NCBI GenBank assembly: GCA_030847615.1
Contig: JAUMIR010000002.1
Span: 243,245,809-243,309,808, forward strand
Direction: 5' to 3'
DNA from: Gambelia wislizenii
Taxonomy: Eukaryota; Chordata; Lepidosauria; Squamata; Crotaphytidae
Length of the DNA: 64,000 nucleotides
Position 1 is the first letter of the stretch. Each line of letters begins with the position of its first letter. The notes below the pieces were generated by a model, which was not told the DNA's origin, searched no databases, and saw only the letters and a list, made by a program, of their open reading frames with translations. Positions 46,712 to 58,269 of this stretch are shown piece after piece. Made by a program: the position numbers and the translations under genes.

Positions 46712-46837
46712 GTTTATATGTTTCAGGCTAGCCTAAAGCCATGGAGGAGGGAGGGCAGGTAAGACTGATGGCTGAATCTGCACTCAGTTTGCTGGAATGT
46801 CTATTTGTCATTCAAACTGCGAAGCCAAGGGAAAACT
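46712..46837 (+). repeat. 126-bp inverted duplicate, left copy
   Basis: The sequence is the exact reverse complement of 47808-47933. This copy lies in otherwise unremarkable unique-looking DNA and is probably the source copy. Confidence 0.95.
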
Positions 46838-47397
46838 GGGCTTGCCGCACAACTGAAAAAATCACCACATATCTTATTTTTATATTGCATCTGTCTTCAC
46901 TTTATAAGATAAAGCTCACATTAAGATGATCAGCCCTCCCTGTATCAGAATTGCCCCAAATCCACTGAACTACAACAGCAGACAACCTTCACACAGATTT
47001 AGGAAGTCAGTATTTGCTAAGCAAGGGGTTTTTGTGGGGTTTTTTTTAGTTTAAATCTTCTTAGCTCTGCTTCATCTCAAAGCAGAGTGTAATTTATAAT
47101 CTGCATACATTTAAATGAATTATCGTACATAATGAACAGTAAGTAGTCCTTCCTTTTTTCTTTCTCAGAGTGAAATGACAACTTGGCACAGTTACAAAGT
47201 ACTGTATAGAAATCCTCTGGCTCTGCACAATCCCATAGGACTTGGGTCTTCAACTGGTAGACTGTGATCTGGACAAGGTGAGTTGCATGCAGCAATGCCA
47301 CAACCATCAGCCACAGAAAGGATAGGAGGAGAGACAAGGAGGAAGGAAGGGAGAGTACTGTATATATCAATAGGAGTATAGTGTCTGTATGGAGGGA

Positions 47398-47990
47398 TGT
47401 AATACAGTATTACCACTTCATTCTGCATTGGTCAGACCTTACTTGGAATACTGTGCCCAATTCTGGGCACCACAGTTTTAAAAGCATATTGAGAAGCTGG
47501 AGCATGTCCAGAGGAAGGTGACCAAAATGGTGAAAGGTCTGGAAGCCATGCCCTATGAGGAGTGGCTTAGGGAGCTGGGTATGTTTAGCCTAGAACAGAG
47601 AAAGTTAAGAGGTGACATGATAGCCATATTTAAATACTTGAAAGGATGTCATATTGAAGAGGGAGCAAGCTTGTTTTCTGCTGCTCTAGAGACTAGGACA
47701 TGGAGCAATGGATTCAAACTACAGGAAAAGAGATTCCACCTAAGCATTAGGAAGAATTTCTTGATGGTAAGAGCTTTGACAGTATACGCTTCCTTGGAGT
47801 GTGGTGGAGTTTTCCCTTGGCTTCGCAGTTTGAATGACAAATAGACATTCCAGCAAACTGAGTGCAGATTCAGCCATCAGTCTTACCTGCCCTCCCTCCT
47901 CCATGGCTTTAGGCTAGCCTGAAACATATAAACCCGCTAGATGGCCCTTGTGGTCTCTTCCAACTCTTATGATTCTATGAGAATGAGGCA
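47398..47990 (+). mobile_element. CR1 LINE fragment with a replaced 3' segment
   Basis: 47405-47807 is CR1 ORF2 C terminus (LEYCAQFWAP-like, [20 protein letters not shown]). The copy ends with GATGGCCCTTGTGGTCTCTTCC and ATGATTCTATGAG. Between them the expected CR1 segment (compare 26000-26075) is missing and 47808-47933 stands in its place. Confidence 0.8.
47808..47933 (-). repeat. 126-bp inverted duplicate, right copy inside CR1
   Basis: Perfect reverse complement of 46712-46837. The left joint shares AGT..TTCC..TTGG-like bases with the CR1 it interrupts, consistent with microhomology. Confidence 0.95.
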
Positions 47991-48165
47991 GGGTGTGGGG
48001 GGGAAAGGATGTGGGGGGAGAGGGAGAAACAGAAAGATCTAGACAGAGTCAATGGAACTGAAAACAGGACTGCAAAAATAAACATAAAAGAAGATGTCCT
48101 GCTGAAAGTTAAATCAAGATCCTGGAAAGGCTGAAGGACAACCCACAAGCCGATGGCTTCTGGAG

Positions 48166-48331
48166 TGGCACTGGTCTAGATACCACCAATTTGACTAGCA
48201 CTGGGCTAGTATATTTTAACAAGGACTTATTGTACTTTTGGTACCATTGTCATACAGCTGCAAACCGAAAGTACAATAAGTCCTTGCTAGAATATACTAG
48301 TCCAGCGCTACTCCCTAGACTAGCACCAGTC
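48166..48331. repeat. Long hairpin (MITE-like palindrome)
   Basis: Arms 48203-48241 and 48264-48302 pair at about 35 of 39 positions, with most differences G-U compatible, around a loop of about 22 nt. Weaker outer arms extend to 48166 and 48331. Confidence 0.75.
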
Positions 48332-48339
48332 CATGAGCC

Positions 48340-48560
48340 CTCAGCTGCCAGTCTATGTACAATTTACATACTCCCAACAGGGGGTCACAGCATATATAAA
48401 TCCACATACACTCCTACCCAACCATTCTCTGAGGATGCCAGCCACAGATGTAGGCAAAACGGCAGAAAGAAACTATTCCAGAACATGGTCTCACAGCCCG
48501 GAAAAAAACCAAGGAAAATCCATGGATGCCGGCCGTGAAAGCCTTTGACTTCACAGTCTA
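48340..48560 (+). repeat. Dispersed repeat with CAGCCACAGATGTAGGCAAA motif
   Basis: The text GATGCCAGCCACAGATGTAG, GCCCGGAAAAAAACC and GATGCCGGCCGTGAAAGCC is familiar to me from a common squamate interspersed repeat, class uncertain. It follows directly after the hairpin and may be part of the same element. Confidence 0.4.
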
Positions 48561-49493
48561 TGGAGAGTTTCCAGGAAATAATAGACAGTTGGAGCCAGTG
48601 GGTATAAATACAGTGCCAGCCCCTGACATATTAGGGAGGGGGAATGGCTATCCCCGCATCAGATACACTGGTCCAGAAGAAAGGACATTGAAAGAAAGGC
48701 ATGGATTCAAATCCCTTCTTGGTCATAGCCGCACTAGACTTTAAGAAAGGCATTCCCTCATTCAACCCCCGTTTCCCCATGTGGGACCAATTTCAACTCA
48801 TTTCACAAGTTATGTATGTTGAGAAGACTGAACAGGTTATAACAGCTAACATGCTTTGCATTTCAAAAAGCACTACCTAACTGGTCAGCCACAAAGGCAT
48901 GACACACCATGAATTTGATCTACGGTACATTTTGCTGTTGTAACAAGGAATAAGGAAAACTGTAATTCCAGTGAAGACATGTGCCTTTGGATTATAAGGA
49001 CCAGCAACACGCAACCTTGAGTGAACAGAGGGTATCCCTACTTCTGTAGAGCAGCACAGAAAATATACATGCCAAAGCTTAAGGCAGACTCTGCAGATGA
49101 AAGAAACAACCCTGTAGACCGCTCCATTTAAAGCTCACCCGGGGGTCCATACTGCCACAAATTCCAGAGGACGCAAAACACCCTGCAGCCCTGAAGCCCC
49201 GTGGAAGGCCACAGAACAATGTCTCCACATCAAAGTTGTCTTTAACCAACCACAACAAAAATACAGCTGAACACCATGATCAAAAGGGCCAGAGGGACAG
49301 GAAAAACAAAGAGGCTACACAACCAAATGAGAATAAGAACTTCAATGTAGGATGTAGAATGCTGATTATTTATTCAGACAGTCTTTAACCATTGTTTTAT
49401 ACTCATCATTAGGACTTTTTGTTTCCCAATCCCATCCAAAACATGTTACTGAAGTAGATTTCTTCCACTACTACTACTATGATGATGATTATG

Positions 49494-49708
49494 TTCCTCC
49501 AAGTTGACTCTGATTTATCATGACAATATCATAGGGTTTTCTTGGCAAACTTTATTCAGAGGAGGGGTTGTCAATGCCCTCCTCTGAGGCTGAGAGAGTG
49601 TAACTTGCCCAAGGTCACCTAGTGTGTTTCCACAGCTAAGAAGGGATTTCAACCCTCCCCTCCCTGAGTCCTAGTCCAACACACAAACCACTACACCATG
49701 CTGGCTCT
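49494..49708 (-). repeat. tRNA-derived SINE, same family as 14359
   Basis: On the minus strand: AGCCAGCATGGTGTAGTGG, body GGTGACCTTGGGCAAG, GAGGAGGGCATTGACAACC and a tail ending in a degenerate CAACTTGGAGGAACAT. Confidence 0.8.
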
Positions 49709-49719
49709 TAGACTAAATT

Positions 49720-52540
49720 GTTGAATCAATGAATGAGAAAAAAATCTGGAGCAGTGGAACCACCAAAAAAAGGTAGTTGCAGCACTGTAGAATGATCTGG
49801 TTTGGTGTTTTCAGCTAGCTCAGTCTGTCTTCCTGAGTGCTCCATTCAATTCATTTTTCCCATCCATTTTCCATCTCCCTCAGTCACTCAGCATTGTACC
49901 CTCTGAGCATGTTCAGTCCTCCTTGGCACAGTTTAGTATTCTCCCTACACAACCTCTTGAGGCTTATTGCCGAAACATAAAGGTTTTGTTTCAGGGGCTC
50001 TCTCAAGCCTGCTGATGTCTCTTTCTTGTGCAGGGATGGAGTAATTTTGGATGCATAAGAATGGAAAACTTTGAAGGTCATTATTAGTACTGTATATAGG
50101 AGTCATTATTAGTATATAGGATTAACACATACTGCATGAATGAATCATATTTAAGAGTGTTGGATGTGGAATAAGAGAGGTTTACATAACTTCTCCACAC
50201 CAATTCTTGTCTCACATCACTTCCTCTGATCAGATTGCTTGCTTACAAAGCATGAGTGAAGGAAGACAACAGCGCAATATGTGTTCACCTTGTAGGAAAC
50301 AGTCTTACTACTTTCAGCACTCTGGAAAGAAAAATCATATACACTTGTATCTATAGCAGGTTTGCAAATCATGCAGCCCTCCAGAAGCTGCTGGACTACA
50401 ACTTCCATCACCCCTCACTACTCACCCCCAAGAATTGCAATGTTTATACATTCCATTTGTTTTCCTATGAGTAGCTTCCCATGATTCATGCTTCTCACAT
50501 TCCATGTTCCTATCATATGTGGCATGCAGCTTCAGACTTTTCTTTGGCCTCTGAGCATGTCAACAGCTGAACGTCCTTTCGGCTTGAGTCCAGTTGTCAT
50601 TAGCCACAGTGCTACTCATAGTTGTCCTCTGTTGTATCCCAGTAACTTGTTGAGGGCAATCTGACCTGGGAGTTTAATCTTCTGGCACTATCTCTTGTTT
50701 CATTTTGGATTGTCTCATCGTAGAGTTTTTGTGGTAAAAGATCTTCAAAAAGAGGTTTACTGTGCCTCCCTCTGTGCAGTACTAACAAGCATTAGCTATG
50801 GTTCCACTGCTCTTGTTTCTGAGAGATCCTCTGCCAGTATTACCCTCCACTACTGCTGCTGTTCAGCAATCTGTGTTTCTACTATTTTATAAAAATATAC
50901 TGTACATGCAAGTATGGAAAAATCACAATGACCTACCTGCAAGTCTTGAAGCCCCCACCTTAAAAATAGTTTCAAGGTCCCTGCCCATGGTAGCTGGGGC
51001 CTACATAAGCAGCCGTCCATAAAAGCCCCCCTCCTCTGCTCCAGAAAGGGGTATGAGATCCCCCTCAATGTGCTGCTCTTTATTCACACTTCTTCATGGT
51101 CAGGTTGTCCTGGGGCAAGAGGCCTAAACCACTTACTTCTGGACTCTATTATGGATTTATTCAAATCATCAGGATCCTGGTATTCAGAGAAAAAGGCTTT
51201 CAGAATGGTCTACAAAGATCAGAAATAACAAATCCCGTATCCCACCATTTTACTTTCTAAGTAACACAACAAAAAAGGGGAAAGGATTGGGTGGAAAGGG
51301 GGGGGTGAGCCCAGAGACTAGATTCTTAGTTACCATCTAATTAGCTAGATATGTAGTTCTCTTGGATTTTTTTTTATCTTACCATATGGTCCACCAAACA
51401 TAGAGCCAAGAGTGAATGAGAGACATATGTAATGTGAACAAGCATCTTCGTCAATGTAGGCATTCACATTCTAGTTCACAAGCAAAGCAAGAGCTGTTTT
51501 AAGCTGTGTGTGTCTTGGGGGAGGATGTCCAATCTGTAGGATTCAGTTGTGAGAACCGTTCCTGCACAGAACACTCTGAAATCTCCTCTTGAAACTTGAT
51601 TAACCACGTCCATCAGGGGCAAAACATTCGGCGCAAAGTAACACGGCTGTAGTTCATAAGCTGTGATCAGCAAAGAAGCAACCTAACCCCCCACCCCACA
51701 CAACCAACACACCTCAGGTGTATTGATCTTGCAAATCAAGATCATTTCTGAGATGTAGCCCAAAAAATTGCTCATGCATTTTCAGGCCCTCCTCTTCTTC
51801 CAAGTCATATCTCTTTTGTAGATGGACTTTGCTCTTTCTACTCATCTCTCTCACACACGCACCCACACATACACCCTCACACACTACTTTGTCATGCTCT
51901 GCAGCTGCTCCAGCCAGCAGATACTGCATTGGGATCAATTCAGAGAAATGTTAAGCTCGGGGAAACATGAACCATCATCCCCACCATGCAGGTTACTGGC
52001 TGGTCCATGTAGCCTTCTAAACCCTCGTGTGAGTTGATTTGTCAGCTGTAGAGTCATCTCTGGACACCTGGGGAAACAAAATAGGGCTAGTAGCCACATG
52101 TAGTCCCACTGCAAAAAGCAACAGGGTTGCCATCTGACTGACTAGCATTACTTGAAAGAGTCACCTGGCACGAGCACCTTTATCTCCCCTCCTCTTCCTC
52201 ATCTATACAGTGATCCAGGTTTTCAGTGCAGCTAACATGTAATTTTGTTGCTCTGGGACTGGAGAGCTGACAGGCAGCCCATCATGACTCCATCTATCAG
52301 CCAGAAGATGAAGGGTCACTAGGAAGTTACACTCCCAGCCTCTCGGGAAGAACTCACAACAGGGAGACCAACCTGGCCCAATTAATTGTCCAGAAAAGGA
52401 GCTGTTACTCAAATGTTTTCTTTTCTTTTCTCTTCCCTTCCTATTTCTTTTTAAAATTTCTTATGGGGTAGGAAATTCTTTATGTCATACTAGTTGAAGT
52501 GTAACCAGCACTGTCTGGATCTGTACCTAATACTGCAAAA
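49720..52540. other. Unassigned non-coding stretch
   Basis: I see no exon or complete repeat. Short frames at 50695-51068 and 51476-51938 show no family resemblance. A few partial MITE pieces (GGACTACAACTTCCATCACC near 50393) are present. Confidence 0.45.
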
Positions 52541-52555
52541 GGGATTCATGGAGTA

Positions 52556-53609
52556 CCATATATTCCGGCATATAAGACGACTGGGCATATAAGACGACCC
52601 CCCCAATTTCCAACCAAAAATCTAGGCTTAGGCATATATTCGCCATATAAGACCACCCCCCAATTTGGCTGGCTGGCTGACTGGCTGGGGGAGCCTTGCC
52701 AGCTGATCCTCTTAGTTTCCCAACTCACGAGGATCTCCTCGTGAGTTGGGAAAGTGAACAGGATCCGCTGGCAGGGCTCTCTCAGCAAGCCAGCCAGCCG
52801 CAACATTTGCCCCTCTCTTCAACCTTCCAGTTAAACTTGACTCGAAGGTGGAGGAAAGGGGCGAAAATGCCCAGTTTGCCTCAGCAGTCCCCTTCCCTCC
52901 GTCTTGGCTCTTCCGAAGGGGACCAAGGCGGGGGAAGTGGGGGCGGCCGCGGCAAACCCCTAGATTCACTCCCCACCTTCAAGGAAGGTGGAGAGAAGGG
53001 GCAAAGATGCCCCGTTTGGCTCCGCAGCCCCAATCCCTTCTTCTGGGCTCCCTTCCGAAGGGAGCCCAGAAGGAGAACACAGGGCCGCGGAGCCAAACCC
53101 CTAGATTCGCCCCCTCTCCCCACCTTCCTTGAAGGTGGGGGGAAGGAGCGAATCTAGCGGTTAGGGTCAACAGCCCCGCTTGCCCTGCTTTGGCTCCGTT
53201 CAGAAGGGAGCCCTGAAGGAGGGATCGGGGCCACGGAGCAAAACGGGGCATTTTTGCCCTTTTCCCCCACATTCAAGGAAGGTGGGGGGAAAGGGCAAAT
53301 CTAGCAGTTTGCCTCAGCCGCTGCAGAGGTGATTGAGTGGCGGCTGTGGCAAACTGCAATGTTTGCCCCCCCTCCTCTGTCTTCCGTTGCTCCCCAAAGG
53401 GGGAGAAGGCAGAGGAGGGGGGGCAAATGAACTGCTAAACAGTTTGCTTCACCCCCCTGCCCCATCTCCTGCCTCTTCACTCCGTTTGCGAAGAGGCAGG
53501 AGATAGGTAGGCAGGCGAAGCAAAAGTATATCCGGCGTATAAGATGACCCTCTATTTTGAAGGAAATTTTTGAGTGCTCAAAAGTTGTCTTATACGCCGG
53601 AATATACGG
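52556..53609. mobile_element. TA-flanked MITE with tandem hairpin interior
   Basis: The ends CCATATATTCCGGCATATAA and the complement of TTATACGCCGGAATATACGG are inverted repeats of about 27 bp flanked by TA. The GC-rich interior 52666-53526 is a row of about six or seven palindromes. Cores with perfect arms are 52716-52753 (18 bp) and 53040-53072 (15-16 bp). Four of the palindromes begin GAAGGTGG and share CTAGATTC and GTTTGCC segments, so they are copies of one unit. Frames of 150 residues through it are side effects of GC content. Confidence 0.75.
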
Positions 53610-53781
53610 TATCTTCTTTTTCATTTTTTTAATATCAGAAATCTTAATCAGCAATACCTCAGAAAGTCATCTCACATTTTCCCATCCTTTTTCAACCACA
53701 CAAATATCAGCAGCGGTGCCTTAGCCCCTGCCTATTTTCCTGCAATTCCCCCCTCCTTCTGGCTCAGAAATCTTAGCAGTA

Positions 53782-54104
53782 CAGTAGCACCCCTGTATCC
53801 ACTCATTCGCCAACCCTTTATTCAATTATCCACTGTTGGCAGTTGGGGGGAAAGGGAGGGGGAGAGGGATCTTGCCTGCCCTCTCCCTTCTCTTGGGAGA
53901 GCTCCGGTCGCAGTGGGAGGGGGTGATGGTGATGGGGGGGGGAAAGGAAGGGGAGAGGAGGGATCTTGCCTCCCCCCGCTTCCCCCAGGAGGGCTCCTGC
54001 TGCAGCAGTGGGGTGGTGGTGAGTGATGTTCACTATTATCTGCAGATTTCACTATCTGCAGGGGAGCCTGGAACCAATCCCCCATGGATACGGGGGTGCT
54101 ATTG
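53782..54104. mobile_element. Tigger-like MITE with diverged internal duplication
   Basis: The ends CAGTAGCACCCCTGTATCCA and the complement of GGATACGGGGGTGCTATTG are flanked by TA. Two diverged tandem units of about 90 bp (GAGAGGGATCTTGCCTGCC and GAGGAGGGATCTTGCCTCC) fill the centre. Confidence 0.7.
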
Positions 54105-54619
54105 TACAGTACTGTCTTAGAAAGCCTTCTCCTGTTTTCTAACCCCTTTTAAAAAGTATTTTCTGATGATCTATGACAGGCCTCCCTCTTTTTTTTTTTT
54201 TTGTCCCTTCTAGGAAGACTCTTGTGTAGCATGTCAACTTTTCTACTTGAAACTGGGCAACGCAGTCTGAACATCCACCAAAAATACTCCATCAACTGTT
54301 GAGGTATCTATTAGAATTTCCTAATAAGTTATGAGCGGCCCCATTTTTCCTATTTCTAGCTATCTTCCCCCCCTCCCCCATATTAGCAACTTCGACTTTT
54401 CAGATTTGAAACTGGGAACTGAAACTTGAATGGCAACTAAAAATGCACTGTCAGATTTTGAGGCATCTAGTATGGTGACCCAATAGTTATGGCTGCTACA
54501 GACAGACATTTTCTTTTATTATTATAGGTATGAACCATGGGTAGAACTTATAGATGGTTTATACATGTTTGATATCAACAACAAGAACAACACATAATTG
54601 CAGATGGAGAGTTGAGGCT

Positions 54620-55394
54620 GGGGTTGTCTAAATGGTGAAAATATTCCTCAAAAAATTTGCACGGAATACCTTTTGTCCCAATGAGATCCTGCAGCGATTC
54701 AGTGTATTTGGAAGGAGGGGGGCAAAAACTATGCCGGAAAAGTGTTTGTGGCTTTCCCTGAACTTTCTTAAATAATGCATGGGAATGCACATTAGCGTTC
54801 GTTTGGACAACCAATTCACATCACTGCACGTTCTCAGAGAGGGCAGAACTGGAGAGCGGATTGGTTGGAGGTGTGCAGGGGATGGTTTGCCAGCAAGGAA
54901 GTGGCCAGAAACACCATTTTGGATTAACGCCTTAGCAATCGTGCACTTTTTTGCTGTGTTGAGGCGCCCAAATAACTTTTTAAAGTGGAAGGTCACACTT
55001 GTGCACCTTTGCTTCTATGTTATTTATTTATTTATTTATTTATACCCTGCTCTTCAGCCAGAAGGCTATCAGAGCGGCTTACAAATTGTTTTAAGCAATA
55101 GCAATTTACACATCTACACTGCATTAAGCAGTTTCCAATGTGTGTTAGCTAATTGCCTCCCACAAGCCGGGTATTCATGTTAAAAAAAATACTGTGCAGC
55201 AGTGGCAACATGTGGAGAAGAATAACACTAATTTACTCGGCTGCCATCTTGATTTGTGGGCATGTGCACTCCAAATGCAGATCACTTCACATATGATCAA
55301 TTTTGCCAAAAGATCGTGGAGACAAAAGAACGCTGCTGAGAATTTGCAATAATGCACAGGAATCAGCATTATATCCTCTCGTCTAGACAAGCCC
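54620..55394. mobile_element. GGGCTTGTCTAC-type MITE, copy 6, with nested insertion
   Basis: The ends GGGGTTGTCTAAATGG and the complement of GTCTAGACAAGCCC are inverted repeats. The interior is shared with 22838-23471. An insertion at about 55018-55165 starts TTATTTATTTATTTAT and contains CAGAGCGGCTTACAAA, a LINE/SINE tail in reverse, flanked by similar TCTATGTTA and TTCATGTTA. Confidence 0.7.
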
Positions 55395-55619
55395 GCTGAG
55401 AGAGTGGGTTTGTGAAGGCCACCTAATTAATTCACAACAGAGCTGAGATTTGAACCATGGATTTCCTAAGGACTTCCTTTCTTCATTGGTGCCCATGGAA
55501 GAAGAGGAGATGCCTTCATTGGGATTTTGACAGGAAAGCTTTAAAAAGATCCCTCACCCTGTACCATAGTCCTGATCCTGACCCCCACCGTCCCCTGCTG
55601 CCATCATTTAGGAGAGCTG

Positions 55620-56557
55620 GGGCTTGTTTACACGGCAGGTTTTATTGCGTTAAGTTGCGCTTTAGTGCTTTCCCACATCAGTGGTGGGTAGTTTACACGG
55701 TATATGTCCACACAGCTATATTTTGTGGCTCTTTGATTTTTTCCGCTTTGAGATTCACACAGCCAAATGTGCTGGGGGCATGGCCAAGCATTGTGAGGAG
55801 ACAAAGGGATGCCATAGGAATGTCTGCCCTGGCCCCAACTCTGTGCTTAACAGCTTAGAGGCAGTCACTCTTTGCCTCTCCCCGCCACCCAGCTCCCTGC
55901 CCACAAATCAAACGGAAGGTTTTTTCTCCTTGCTTAACAGCTTAACTCCGTGTGCTTAACAGCTTAGAGGCTGTCACTCCCCCCCAGCTCCCTGCCCACA
56001 AATCAAACGGAAGGTTTTTTCTCCTTGCTTAACAGCATTTTCTAGGCAAATAAACAGACTGTCAAAATAGCAGTGCAGCTCTGCTGCAGCCCTTAGTGAA
56101 ATGGTTTCTCTCCCATCCCCAAGCACAGGATCACAGCTGATGAATGGAGCTTTACATATACTTGCAAATTAGCAGAGAGGATGAGAAGGAATGCTCCCTG
56201 ACTGAAAATTGTTGGGAATCCTTTTTGTTTGCAAACTGGCTTGCAAAAGCAGGGAGGATTTTTCAAAGTTTCCTCTAATCGCTACTGACTCTCCCTCCCT
56301 CACTCCCCCTCTTTTAAGCCCACACCTGCATCATAGCAATCACAGTGCAGCTCTGCTGTAGCCCTTAGCAGAATGGTTGTTTACACTGCCAATAATGTGC
56401 TACATTGCAAATATACCAGCAAAAGTAGCGACATCCCTTGCCACGCTATATTTGGGTGTTTTACCTTCCCCCCTTCTGAATGCGGCGATGCTGTGCCTTG
56501 ACCCGTGTGAACTATGAGCTATCTTAGCAGTATATTTAGAGGAATGTAAACGACCCC
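55620..56557. mobile_element. GGGCTTGTCTAC-type MITE, copy 7, with internal duplication
   Basis: The ends GGGCTTGTTTACACGGCAGG and the complement of GAATGTAAACGACCCC are inverted repeats. A tandem duplication of period about 109 bp (55842 and 55951 onward) repeats TGTGCTTAACAGCTTAGAGG and CCTGCCCACAAATCAAACGG. Confidence 0.65.
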
Positions 56558-56559
56558 CT

Positions 56560-58055
56560 GGTTTTTGCACCATCCCCACCCCCCATGTGAATTTCTCCAC
56601 TGAATAGTTCCCTAAGAACACTTCAGAGGGCTCCAACACCTGGAAAAATCTGCATGAAAGTCTTGCTGCTGTTATTATTCCAATGGGGCTTCCTGCCTGT
56701 TGGGAAACTCAATTTTCAACCAGAAAACAAATAATTGAGAATCTTCTTTTCATCCCTCATATGCACACACACTTCCTAGCAACCCTCTTTTCTACTTGCA
56801 AGGGGTTGGAAAATCTTCGCTTCACCACCACCTCTTCCTGATACAGATTGCATTAATGAGGAAAGAATGATCTATGGGAAATTGGAAGAAGCTGAATTCA
56901 GTGACAGGGCACACAAGCCCTTGCCTAGGTCATTTTTATAGTAAAGTTGTACCTGCTCAATTTCTGTGCACTGGATTGATGTTAATGGAATAGGCGTGAG
57001 CTTCAGACAAAACAATAATAATGATGGCAAGCCTAAACCATGCTTGTTTATGGCTGCTAAAGCAATACAGGGCACTAGACTTGTTTTCATATTTAATACT
57101 GCACGCCATAGACAAAAGATGATTCCCAGCTTTCAGTCCCTATCATGTTCTTAAGGTCAAGGAGTGATCTCCCTTCCCAATATTGGCACAGTTGACCACA
57201 TTAGTCTTGGGTAGATCACTGTTGCCCTCCCCCTCTTGCATGGCCATTATCTCTCCAGATAAGTTATCTAAAGTTGGAACAGTGTCAGCAGGCACTCTCT
57301 AGTTGAAATGGCTACAAGAATTTCCTTCAGTAAAGAACTTTGTGGTTGTTATTTTTTCCTATAATGCCCAGCAACAAGCATTAGTATTGCATTTCACCTT
57401 ACTTTTCAAGATGCACTTAAGGTAGCAAAGTAACTGAGAAATCCACAGCTTTACAACCAACCTATGTGCCCAGCACCATGTGGAGCTGTTAAGTGCTGGA
57501 CTAGATGAATCTTGGCCTCAGCTGGCAGGGCAGTTCTTATGCATCACAAACCACCAGAAATCGTGGTGGACAGATATGTATCATATCCACATATCATTTA
57601 TAAGTATAAAGCCCAGAGTTTGGAAAAATAAGATTTTTGGATTACAATTCAGCCAATATGAGTACAGCTCAGCCAACATCCTGCTCACCTTTGCATCATT
57701 TCCACACAACTCTTCAGAAAGCAATTAAGGGAGAGAAATGCAAGAAGTAACCTCCCCCCAACACAAGTTATTTTTCCAGTGTATGTGACAAGGAGTTCAG
57801 TGTAACTCAAAAGCCTACACAGCCTTCCAGCAACAAAAACATAATGACATTAAAAGGTTACCTGCTTTGTTTTTCAGGGTCAACCTTGCACCACTGCTCT
57901 ACTTCTGCCTGAAATTTTCCACAATTCATGGCAGTTCTATGCTCACTATGGCAAATCATCTACTCACAAGGAGTCAACCAGGTAAATCATTTCTCATGAT
58001 TAGCGAGATGGCCCAAACTGAGGGGAAGTAGGGACAAATGTCTACTGCAAACAGA
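56560..58055. other. Unassigned non-coding stretch
   Basis: No exon, RNA gene or complete repeat recognised. A SINE-like scrap (GCTGGACTAGATGAATCTTG) lies near 57490. Confidence 0.45.
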
Positions 58056-58059
58056 AGGG

Positions 58060-58260
58060 TTGAGCTGTTGTTAGTTGCAGTCAAGTTGGCTTCAAGTTCT
58101 GGTAACCCTATGAATGAGAGTTGTAAAAGATCCTACTGTTAACAGACAGGCTCAGATCTTGCAAGCTCAGATCTTTGGCTTCCCTTCCTGAGTCACTCCA
58201 TCTGTAATGCATTCTTTCTCTTTTCCTACTCCCTTCCACTTGAGCATTAATCCTCATATT
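58060..58260 (-). mobile_element. RTE/BovB-like LINE 3' fragment
   Basis: The minus strand carries the pattern of the BovB C terminus (GKVEG.RKRGR-like, then RTRTQLDCN-like) and ends GACTGCAACTAACAACAGC. It is short and broken. Confidence 0.45.
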
Positions 58261-58269
58261 GCGGCTTAT

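Noticed and set aside
52696..53157. Open frames of up to 153 residues on both strands
   Set aside because: They lie in the GC-rich hairpin array of a MITE. Composition is repetitive, all frames are open by base bias, and no domain is seen.
54779..55183. 134-residue frame
   Set aside because: It spans the interior of MITE copy 6 and its nested insertion; no domain seen.
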